From Torymus aiolomorphi (Eukaryota; Arthropoda; Insecta; Hymenoptera; Torymidae), in the NCBI GenBank assembly GCA_036365515.1, contig CM070873.1:192502604-192566603 (forward strand): a DNA stretch of 64,000 nt, written 5' to 3'. Positions 23,786 to 33,723 of this stretch are shown here, piece after piece; position 1 is the first letter of the stretch; the number at the start of each line of letters is the position of its first letter. Position numbers and translations under genes: made by a program. The notes under the pieces are model-generated. The model had not been told where the DNA came from. It did not search any database and saw only the letters and a list, made by a program, of their open reading frames with translations.

Positions 23786-24260
23786 AGAAAAGTAGAGCAC
23801 TTAAAAACTACATATGACTTATAGTATTAGATGACACCAATAAAAACATTACCATACAAAAGAAAAGTCTGCAACAATGGTTGTAGTTCACTCGCTGCAC
23901 CAGATACTTCTGGCTAATAACTAGAAGGCAAGGATTAGTGGAAGCCTTGACTCGTTTCACTGCTGGAAAAAGCCTCAGCCTGAAAGTCGCTGAGAGTGAT
24001 AACACTGTATGTACACATAGCCATTAATATAAGAGCCAAACAAGGAAAGTTGAGCACCTAAAAACCACATATAACTAATAAATAAACAACCCAGATAATA
24101 TTTCTACACCCAAGAAACAGTCTGCAGCAGCGTTCGTTGTTTACACTCCTCCTGTTGCCACAGATGCCTGCAACAAGAAAAAATACCTTCAGCTCACCCA
24201 TCATAGAGGTTAGGAACGAGAAAGGGCTTACCGAATCTGCTCTCGCTATTGACACACTGC
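23786..24260. repeat. Diverged ~260-bp tandem duplication
   Basis: GTAGAGCACTTAAAAACTACATATGACTTAT (near 23794, key blocks GAGCAC and ACTACATAT) recurs as a GAGCACCTAAAAACCACATA-type block near 24050. Each copy then has AAGAAAMAGTCTGCARCA-like text and a CCTTSA-rich end. No gene is apparent in either copy. Confidence 0.55.
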
Positions 24261-24694
24261 TTTCCTGTCTCCGATGAATTACTTATCAGCAACCGGCGAA
24301 CGAACTTAAAGGGACGACATTCACCAGGTCGGTGTACTACAGCAGCCGCTGTCATCGTTGGGGACGCCGGGAGCCAGGCAATGCGATTGTTAACATCACA
24401 CGCCGCGCAGTCCGCAGTCACAGTATAATACTTTAGGGCTTATTATAGCATGAAGCAGAAAGCGCGCCCGACCATATATATAGATATACTGAGGTAGACA
24501 CAGGAAGCGCTCACGGTCACGCGGGTCGCATCTCGCAAGTCGCATGCCGGCATGCGTTTTTCCGCTGTGTGTGTGTGCGAACGTAGGTAGCACATATAGT
24601 CGAGGTAGCCGTTACGGCAGTGCAATCCTGCAATAGTACTCATGTGCACGCAGCGCTACACTATAATGCACCAGTGTTGAGTTTTTTTCCGTAA

Positions 24695-24865
24695 GGCCCG
24701 TTCCACGCAAAAAGGAGCAGGGGACGGATACAGTAAATAACATAGGTTAGTATATCTATATGTACGAGGAACAGCGCTTATTCCTCGCTGTTCCTCGCAT
24801 ATATAGATATAGCAACCCATGTTATTTCTATATCGTTCTCTATTACTTTTTGCGTGTAACGGGCC
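24695..24865. mobile_element. Harbinger-like MITE with TAA target duplication
   Basis: A 171-bp palindromic element with inverted ends GGCCCGTTCCACGCAAAAAG and GGCCCGTTACACGCAAAAAG, flanked by TAA (24692-24694 and 24866-24868). The arms run almost to the centre, where GAGGAACAGCG is repeated in inverted form. A 3-bp TWA duplication with GG-initial ends fits PIF/Harbinger (Tourist-type) MITEs. No coding capacity. Confidence 0.75.
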
Positions 24866-24869
24866 TAAC

Positions 24870-24962
24870 GACCCTAATTCTGCAGTTTTCACCTTTTCGC
24901 TTCGCGGCATTAATGTATGTGAGAATGTGCCGCGAGTATATTTTCGTAATTGAGATTGTATA
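24870..24962 (+). repeat. Repeat R, left piece
   Basis: GGCATTAATGTATGTGAGAA, GCCGCGAGTATATTTTCG and TAATTGAGATTGTATA are matched in inverted order at 38450-38500, where the sequence is uninterrupted. The right piece of this copy resumes at 26587 (GTTAGGAACACTCGTGAGCA). The 1.6-kb element 24963-26580 interrupts it. Confidence 0.65.
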
Positions 24963-26580
24963 TGGGAGCGTCCAGCAGAAACGGGCCACCGAGCGCGCGC
25001 GGTGCCTTTTTTCGCGTAAAAGGCGCTCTGTTTAACTCGCTCATAATCGTATGCTGCGTCTTTGAAAAAAAAACCAAGGACCTATATCGATAGATTTTTT
25101 CTGCTCTTTCCAATTGCGCCATTGTTTTTATTGCGAAACACGTTCTTCCGGACGAAAACTCGAGTTGAATATTGAAAGCCATTTTTCTCAAAGTATATCA
25201 TTTTTTTTTTCAAAATAAACTACACCATTGGAAAGTACAACTCTTAAGCTTCAAAATCCTATCTTGGAGAAGTTGAAGAAATAAAGGGTTTAAAAGTAAC
25301 AACATGAAAAAGACAGCGCCGAGGGTCCGCGCGAGCCCCTCGCGCCCGTGCGTACGGCACGTTTAAGTGCACGCTCTATTCAATTCGCTAATAATCGTGT
25401 ACCAAGTCTCTGAAAAAAGAACTAAGGACATATATCGATAGATTTTTTCCTGCTCTTTCCAATGGTGCTATTATTTTTATTCCGAAATGCTTCCTTCTAG
25501 TTGAAAATTCCATTTGAATGTTTAAACTCTATTTTTTCAATAAAATATCAGTCTTTTCTTCAAAATGAATTATATTCTTCAAAAGTACAAGTCTTAAACT
25601 ATAAAATATTATATTTTTAAGTTGAAACATGAAAAGTTCAAAAATAGTAAGATCAAAAAGACAGCGGCTGCCCGAACATTTTACGCTATGCTCAAGGGCG
25701 GATTAATACACGCGATGTGCTATTTCGCCCTTTCTTTTTTGTAAATATAAAATGTTTTGTAACTTACAATGCCAATGCGTGGACATAATTTTGTGGATCT
25801 AGTTGTAACAGTTAGTATAATATTACAATGAACTTTGTTCATTTATATAACAAAATTTGAAAAACATAATATATTAAACATAAAAATATCCATGAACGTA
25901 CTGAAAGCAGTGAAACTGAAATTTAAAATAACCTTATAGATTGTTTAATCTGGCATAACAATATAACAGAAGCATTTCGGAATAAAAATAATAGCACCGT
26001 TGGAAAGAGCGGGAAAAAATCTATCGATATATGTCCTTAGTTCTTTTTTCAGAGACTTGGTACACGATTATTAGCGAATTGTATTCAATTCGCTAATAAT
26101 CGTGTACCAAGTCTCTGAAAAAAGAACTAAGGACATATATCGATAGATTTTTTCCCGCTCTTTTGAGCATGCAGTTAAACGTGCCGTACGCACGGGCGTG
26201 AGGGGCTCGCGCGGACCCTCGGCGCTGTCTTTTTCATGTTGTTACTTTTAAACCCTTTATTTCTCCAACTTCTCCAAGATAGGGTTTTGAAGCTTAAGAG
26301 TTGTACTTTCCAATGGTGTAGTTTATTTTGAAAAAAAAAACATGATATACTTTGAGAAAAATGGCTTTCAATATTCAACTCGAGTTTTCGTCCGGAAGAA
26401 TACGTTTCGCAATAAAAACAATGGCACCATTGGAAAAAGCGGGAAAAAATCTATCGATATAGGTCCTTGGTTTTTTTTCAAAGACGCAGCATATGATTAT
26501 GAACGAGTTAAACAGAGCGCCTTTTACGCAAAAAAAGGCACCGCGCGCGCTCAGTGGCCCGTGTCTGCTGGACGCTCCCA
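24963..26580. mobile_element. 1.6-kb foldback DNA transposon, 6-bp TGTATA target duplication
   Basis: Both ends are TGGGAGCGTCCAGCAG (right end inverted), flanked by TGTATA at 24957-24962 and 26581-26586. The left arm (to about 25375) and right arm (from about 26170) are long near-identical inverted repeats including GAGCGCGCGCGGTGCC, ACTCGAGTTGAATATTGAAA and GACAGCGCCGAGGGTCC. The arm module is partly repeated in diverged form at 25380-25670. A separate perfect palindrome lies at 26004-26163. No open gene, so it is non-autonomous. The TGRG start, 6-bp duplication and a CACCATTGGAAA motif in the arms recall the coding element at 33724-36705. Confidence 0.85.
26004..26163. repeat. ~160-bp near-perfect palindrome
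   Basis: AAAGAGCGGGAAAAAATC runs to TTAGCGAATTG and then returns inverted from CAATTCGCTAATAATCG to GATTTTTTCCCGCTCTTT, with only a few bases at the centre. It consists of two inverted copies of the arm motif (ATCGATATATGTCCTTAGTT) found at 25430. Confidence 0.85.
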
Positions 26581-26586
26581 TGTATA

Positions 26587-27330
26587 AGTATATGTAGTTA
26601 GGAACACTCGTGAGCAGCTATAGTCCCCACCTTTCGCTAGAACTGAATAAAATTTAACTCTACGTTTTTTTATTAATCGAGAGTAATGAGACAATAGTTT
26701 TTCTCATATAATTCAACAGAACTTGACTATTTACAAAAATTTCAAATAGAAAAGTTGTGGATAATATTGAAACAAAACTTTTTTTTCTATTTAACGTTTT
26801 CATAAATAAAACTAATAAATCATAAAAACGATTTCTATAAAAATTATGATAACTATGTTTTTAATTTTAAATATACCTGCAATCATGATACTTATATTCA
26901 ATATTTCTATGTACACTTTAACATATCAATTAGTACATATTAAATTGATATACATCATAGACTATATTTAAAAATTTATCTAAATATACTTATACACGTA
27001 GAATTAAAACGCAAACCTTCTATAAAATAGAAGAAATAAATGTGTAAAAGTAAATGGACAATTTTTATTTAAACTTTACTGTAAATGTATTTATTTATGT
27101 TTATTTTAATGATGAAAACGATAAATAAAGTATTACAATTTTTGCAATAATAGAAGTATAAGGTTCTTCTGAGCACTGCGGTCGTGCCTATTATGTAAAA
27201 ACGAAGTTTTTACATAGGGAGAGGGGGGGCGACGAGCGAAGCGAGGAGTAGGTGTGTGTGGGGGCGGGGGGGATGGCGTGGCGAAGGCACGCTGGGGGCG
27301 CAGCCCCCCTAGTTTTTTATAAAATAAAGT
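26587..27330 (+). repeat. Repeat R right piece and family A copy A2, ending in GC-rich hairpins
   Basis: R resumes with GTTAGGAACACTCGTGAGCA and GAACTGAATAAAATTTAACTC. AT-rich family A sequence follows (TTTAACGTTTTCATAAATAA), then the family end AAGGTTCTTCTGAGCACTGC with GGTCGTGCCTATTATG and the palindrome TATGTAAAAACGAAG/TTTTTACATA. Beyond it lie GCGACGAGCGAAGCGAGGAG and GGGGGCGCAGCCCCCC. The whole arrangement is mirrored at 37050-38560. Confidence 0.7.
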
Positions 27331-27504
27331 ATTTTATATTGAAAAATCGATCTCCGTTACCAAAGTTGAAAATTTTAGTGGGTACGTTAATTTTCGTAGA
27401 AGGCTTTGAAATGAGACTGAATATAGCGAAAAAATAAAATATTTAACAGTCTACGTCGGGGGGTGACGAGCGGAGCGAGTAGGGGCATACACCTCTGGTG
27501 TATA

Positions 27505-28149
<645 letters not shown>

Positions 28150-29155
28150 ACACACACACATATAAGCGAAAGAGAGATGTTTCTCGTTTGTTTTTGTAGA
28201 TGTAGTAATTTGTATTTATTTTTATTTATATACTAAAGATAATATACTAAAAATGAGAGAAAGTCAACTGAAGAGAAGAATTTTTATATCTATCTACATC
28301 ATCGGGTTTTTTTTACATTAGACAAGTTTTTGAATATAGATGATCTTCTTATATACTCGTCTCGAAAAGAAAGACAGAGAGAAGAAGATACAAGAAAAAA
28401 AATTAACAAAAGAATTGTGGTATTTGAAAGGAGAAAGAGGTAGAGAGAGAAAAGAATATATAATAAAACAAACAACAATTGTAATTCTAAAATAATCTCG
28501 AAATATGGTATGGTTATATATTTTTATAATTCAAATCAGCTGATGGGATGGCATTATGTGCTTTTATATATAGATAAGTATTATTTTTATACTAGTAGAT
28601 ATATCATGTAAAAAAATATAATACAATAAAAAATCGATGCTTTGTGCAATCTTTTTCATTTTCAAATTATACAATTCTCAGTCTTAGATGAATATACCTA
28701 TCACGTATATTATGCGCTATATCTATTCGCACAAAGGTTATGAAGTATTATTACGTAGTAAATAATCAAAATTACAGAAACACCAGATGAAGATACAAAA
28801 AATTGTTAACAAAATAAAGATCGATTTTTCTGGAGAACAGACTCTTATCAAAGAGGCAGCACCAGTACTAATGCCAACAGAAGTGCTAGTTCATCTAATG
28901 ATAACGCTGAAAACTATTTTTTTATGAAACTATAAAATGACAAATAAAGAGAATTAGGACTACGTATCGATGTGCGGAAGCACATGCGCACCCTTGACGA
29001 AGCAAATGCGCCACAGAAGCACAAAAACTCAGAGAAGCTAGGGGTTTTGTGACGATCCCGACGTTACCGACGCCCGAAAACGTACCATATATCAGAAAGC
29101 CTACTATGCCGATACACATGAATAGGCAGGCACTTATATAACACTTATGTAGCAC
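28150..29155. other. AT-rich flank before the LTR retrotransposon, no gene seen
   Basis: Contains text such as TTTCATTTTCAAATTATAC (about 28650) that resembles 32.0 and 36.76 kb, suggesting one dispersed repeat, but no credible exon. The short reverse frame at 28922-29155 is not supported by any motif. Confidence 0.45.
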
Positions 29156-29158
29156 TTA

Positions 29159-29941
29159 TGTAACACGCGAGCACAGTGGAAACTCCCAGAATCCTAGCCC
29201 TCTCCTATTCTCCGAACTCTCATTACGTCACGCTCCTACTCCTATAGCTTTACTGTGCACTATCCCCACTTATGCTAACAGCGGTACGGCAGCTCTATGT
29301 ACACGGTAGATAGGTGAGCGAGAGAGATGGATAGACTATCAACGAGTATAACAACCCATACAGCGTAGCACTGAACACGCATTTCTCTCAAAGAGAAGCT
29401 CAGGGCAGATCCTCCATAAGCAGTGCGCTTTAGGATCTGACGGTAGGCTCTCTCTTCGTTTCCGCTCTAGATTAGATTTTTTATGCGTCATTATAAGTAA
29501 AACGTTCATTTTTATAATAAATATCCATTTATTATCTGAACTTCTTGTGTAGAATTATTTTAGAGCCATTTGCCTATCCAACACACCTCGGAGGAGTGTA
29601 AGGGAGATTGCGCACCTACCATTTCTCTATCCTTCTCTTATCGGCGAGATTCTAGGGGCATTGCGCAATTATTCTCTCTCCGACTCTACCCTCTCCCTGG
29701 CGTGGCAGTTGGGACATTACGAACTAACTGTTGCTCCACGAAACCGGATGGAGTATTTGGGACATTGCGCACCGAATATTTCCCCCCGATAACGCGTTTC
29801 TCCTACCTTCCCACCTAGGGGCACCTCACGATTTCTTAACATACTCGAGTCCAGGACACGAGTCATGGATTCGTCAGATTACCATTTTAAAAAGTAAAAA
29901 ATGCTATGTTTCCTTTATTTAGACAAAAAATAATCGTTACA
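29159..29941 (+). repeat. 5' LTR of a tRNA-Lys-primed Ty3/gypsy element
   Basis: Begins TGTAACACGCGAGC and ends AATCGTTACA, so its termini are the inverted pair TGTAAC/GTTACA, followed 2 nt later by the primer site. About 783 bp. The left limit is inferred from the inverted termini; no 3' LTR is present in the window to confirm it. Confidence 0.65.
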
Positions 29942-29943
29942 AT

Positions 29944-29961
29944 TGGCGCCCGAACAGGGAC
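29944..29961 (+). promoter_or_regulatory. Primer-binding site for tRNA-Lys
   Basis: TGGCGCCCGAACAGGGAC is exactly complementary to the 3' end of eukaryotic tRNA-Lys(UUU) including CCA. Its place directly after an LTR end fixes the orientation (plus) and the 5' side of the element. Confidence 0.95.
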
Positions 29962-30010
29962 TCGAGTAATTAAAATTCGTGAGGTAACGGAATAAGAGAA
30001 AAAAAATATC

Positions 30011-30376
30011 ATGATACCGATAATAGACAATATCAATATAAATGACCGCGTAGAAACACGGGTAATCGAACTAGAATCACGCATTGAATACCTAAGAAAA
30101 CTCGATCAAGATCTTTGGGGGGCAATCGCTTACTTACAGGACGAGATTAAATTAACTAACGTAGTTAAAAAACAGGAGATCCGAACCCAGCTCTTGACCG
30201 AGGACCACGAGGAAACGGTAGATTATGTAAATTTATTGGCGTACAAAAAAGAAAAATTCTCTTGTCATGTCTTAGTGATCACCGCTAAACTATGTAAATT
30301 TATGAAAAGGGTAGATCATAAACTTGGGGAAATCGACACGATAACTGCCAAATTCAACACGCTTTCTCTAAATTAA
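30011..30376 (+). CDS. First ORF of the LTR element, coiled-coil Gag-like, 121 aa
   Basis: An intact reading frame starts 50 bases after the primer site, where gag is expected. It begins MIPIIDNININDRVETRVIE. The product is charged and helical (VIELESRIEYLRKLDQDLW), consistent with a coiled coil, and ends TITAKFNTLSLN. No zinc knuckle is present. I do not recognise a domain; position alone suggests an N-terminal Gag or accessory protein. Confidence 0.5.
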   Translation: MIPIIDNININDRVETRVIELESRIEYLRKLDQDLWGAIAYLQDEIKLTNVVKKQEIRTQLLTEDHEETVDYVNLLAYKKEKFSCHVLVITAKLCKFMKRVDHKLGEIDTITAKFNTLSLN

Positions 30377-30490
30377 AGAGGGAAATAAATTTCTATTTCA
30401 TTTAACCTAAATATGTTTTTTAGTTTCAATTTTGATTTCTTAATTCTTTCACTTTTAAAATTAAACAAACTTTTTTGATTTCGGAAAAAA

Positions 30491-30757
30491 TGGCTAAAAC
30501 GTGCAAATCAGAAATATTTTTGCAAGACATTCAAGCTTCCTTAGACGAAGAAGAGACGAATGCATTTGAAAAAAAGCGTTTTGAATGGGAGCAGGCGGTA
30601 ACGGGTGAGTTAAAATTATTGTATCACCGTTAGACGGACCTCGAAGACAAGCTCGAATACTTAGACGAGTAGACCGATGAATTGGAGTCACCGAAATTAA
30701 CTATCCCAACTGTCGCGATTTTGAAACATGAGATAAACGAAAAATTCGATTCGTAAA
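30491..30757 (+). pseudogene. Second small ORF of the LTR element with two stops
   Basis: Starts MAKTCKSEIFLQDIQASLDE and reads through acidic helical sequence (FEKKRFEWEQAVTG, DLEDKLEYLDE), interrupted by TAG at about 30633 and 30672, to ILKHEINEKFDS. The context resembles a truncated Gag. It abuts integrase sequence, so protease, RT and RNase H are absent. Confidence 0.45.
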
Positions 30758-31551
30758 ATATTTGTTAAACACAATCGATGCGTTTAGTAAGTACGTAGTA
30801 ATATACCCGATAAAAAACGTAAACACCGTCACCGTGATTAAAAAACTATTTGGCGATTACATACTAAAATACGGCAAACCAAAAACAATCCTATGCGACC
30901 ACGGAAGCCAATTCACATCTGACAAATGGGTGAAAACACTAGAGAGAGAGAGAATATTAAACTGTTATTTGCGTCAATAAGGCATCCGCAAAGCAATATA
31001 GTGGAACGAATACACCGTGAGATTGGTCGTTTTTTCCGCACGTTTATAAAGAATAGCCACGCAGGCTGGGCTAAGTGTGCAGATGTAATACAGAAATTAT
31101 AAATGAGACTCATCACGAGACGACAGGGTACACCCCGGTCGAATTACATCTGGGTATTAAGCCGAAGCGAGTTTGGGAAAAATGGCTACCGATATTATCG
31201 ACACCAAGAACTGAAACACATGAGCAAAAGTTTTTTTGAGCACGCAAGTGATCTCATAAGATACTAAAAAAACGAGCGAATAGAAAGAATGAGCAACGCA
31301 AACACTGTACCCTTAATATCGGCGACTTAGTATTGATAAAAGCTTTAAATGTATCCGGCGCGGCGAATCGGAAGATCGCGAAATTTTTCCATATCTACGA
31401 GGGCCCCTATAGCATTAGTGAAAAAATAGGCCCGGCCACCTACTTAGTATACAATAACATCACAGGGAAAGACCGCGGAAAATTTCACATATCCAATATA
31501 AAGCCATATTACACATCAAGGAGCGCGGGAGCGCTCCGACGGCAAGTATAG
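30758..31551 (+). pseudogene. Ty3/gypsy integrase, degraded
   Basis: NTIDAFSKYVVIYPI (first catalytic Asp), ILCDHGSQFTSDKWV (second Asp) and RHPQSNIVERIHREIGRFFR (catalytic Glu) form a clear DDE integrase core. It is followed by WAKCADVIQKL, a stop, and KPKRVWEKWL-type sequence in another frame. From 31333 an open stretch gives the C-terminal domain (IAKFFHIYEGPYSISEKIGP, NITGKDRGKFHISNIKPYY). Frameshifts near 30960 and 31140 and stops break it. The integrase follows Gag-like ORFs directly, so this is an internally deleted element that would depend on others. Confidence 0.85.
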
Positions 31552-31574
31552 AAGAAGCCTGAGGGTCGACCGCG

Positions 31575-33700
31575 CTACATATACATTGAAATGGGTGCCC
31601 GAGATTTTTTGAAATATTCACTGCAATTTTCAATCGCTTTTCTTTCACTAAAATTAATATAACTAGATGCTTTCGTATTAGAGATATTAAATAGTGAAAT
31701 TTTTTATGTCTGGTTTCCGATTCTAAAATTTCTCCATGTTTCATGATCAGATCGTTTTCTTCCCACTTCCGGTTTCCTGTTTCAGTATATTATATATATA
31801 CCTACTGACTACATAACCTACTACAGATCTCTCAATCTCTCAATATATACACATGTCAGTATCATCATCATCTAAGAAGATTTTATCTACTTTTATCTAC
31901 TTCTATTAACGGGGCAAATGACTTTTAGATATATTTTAGATTTTAGATAAGTATTAAAGAAATGTTAGATATAATAAAATCATCATTTCTAAATTGATAC
32001 TTTGTGTGATTTTTTAATTTTACAGGTTACAAGATTTGTGAAATCATCGAAATTTGATTTTGAATTCAATTTGATTTTGATGTATAAAAAAAAACTAATA
32101 ACAAAAAAGAGTAGCTGATCTATCAAATGATGAGGTGGAGAAAAATCTAAACTTATAAGGTAAAATAAAAATACAGCTTAATGACAATATAAAAAGTTTT
32201 TGTTATTAAAACTATAAAATTATTTTAATTTATTTTCTACTTATTTTTTAGATTGTGAATGTGGTTTTTCTAAAACATTTTTTATTTTTGTAGCCCTTGT
32301 AATACAAGTTTACATATTAACTACAAGATTTCTTGTGTATATCAACAACAAAAATAATCAGATACGTATTAAATGACTAAATATCTATTTTTAAAATATA
32401 AAATGTTGGTTATCAGAATGAACATTGACACTTTGTGTTGATTTTTTTATACTTTTTTTAGATTGTATGAGGGATTTCTCACGGTGGAAGACGTCAAAAT
32501 GTTTCAGAGGAGTTCTTAGTAATTTTTTTGCATATACTATAAACAACGGCCTGAAGAAATGGAAATCTACAAGCATCCTGTACAAGAAAATAACTTATAA
32601 ATATCCTAATTTGATTCTCCAATGTATATTATAAGATTCAATCTATTCTCAAAATGTGACAAGAGCTGTTAGGAACCAACAACTAAGATGTTTTAGACAG
32701 TATTGCTCAAAAAGAACGAAAGAAGTATTATGTTTTGAAGTTATTTCTTCAAAATAAAATAAGGTAATTACGATTTTCATAGATTATCCATCTAGTTGAA
32801 GATCATATTCAAGCTGGTGGATTTTTTGAAGACTTATGAAATAAGCTCAGCCCGATACAAATATTTTATTGTATTCTTAAAAAGTGATCAGTGTTCATAA
32901 ATATAATATAATTAGATATAATAAAATGTTTTGTATAATAAATACAATAAAGTAGCGGTATGATGTGTTAAATGAAGTGTTTATAACAAATTTAAAACCT
33001 CTACTTAAAATCAGAATTTAAAATATTGGTTAGACGTTAGAGCCTTGGTTAAAAAAAAGCATTTTTTGTCCATACTTCAAGAAACTTAGTTGATATTAGT
33101 GCTGTGCTCTTTTACATATTTACTTAAACACGAATTAGAAGATTATGCCAAATGAACATTAAAATACAGAAAAAGGCAAAAATGATGTGTTATTGTTGTG
33201 AAAATTTCAACGAATAAAAGTGCTTAGTTAATCTAATTTTATAAATTTCTCACGGTGGGAGATGTCAAAATGTTTCAGAGGATTTTTTAGCAAATATTTT
33301 TCTAGACAAGATTCAGATAATAATTTAAAAAAGTTTTATCTATACAGGAATGTCAAGAAAGCTTTTATTCTCAGTGATTTTTACTTCATACACTAGTTGT
33401 GTTTTTAGTTTTACAAGATTATATGTAGCAATGATGGGTTATTAATTTAAGTAGTTTCAATGAATAATAATTTCAAGAACTTATATCTCTACTATAAAAG
33501 AATTTTGAGAAAGCTTTTTTTCTCACAATGCTTTTTAGTTCATAAACTTTTGTTTTTAATTTTATAAGCTGTCTAGCAATGATGGGTTATTAATTCAAGT
33601 GGTTTCTAGTTATAATTTCAACAAATCCAAGTGTTGGGAATAATATAATTAATGATTGGCTTATAGTGTGGGGCGCCAAATGTCTCAGAGGAGCCATCTA
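31575..33700. repeat. AT-rich dispersed repeats with a TTTCTCACGGTGG motif
   Basis: TTTCTCACGGTGGAAGACGT then CAAAATGTTTCAGAGGAG (about 32475) recurs as TTTCTCACGGTGGGAGATGT, CAAAATGTTTCAGAGGAT (about 33247) and, partly, as GCGCCAAATGTCTCAGAGGA (about 33673). Surrounding units share GATACTTTGTGTGATTTTTT-like text. No gene is apparent. The 3.0-kb transposon at 33724 is inserted at the end of this block. Confidence 0.55.
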
Positions 33701-33723
33701 TTCTGTAAATATTACAGTACATA

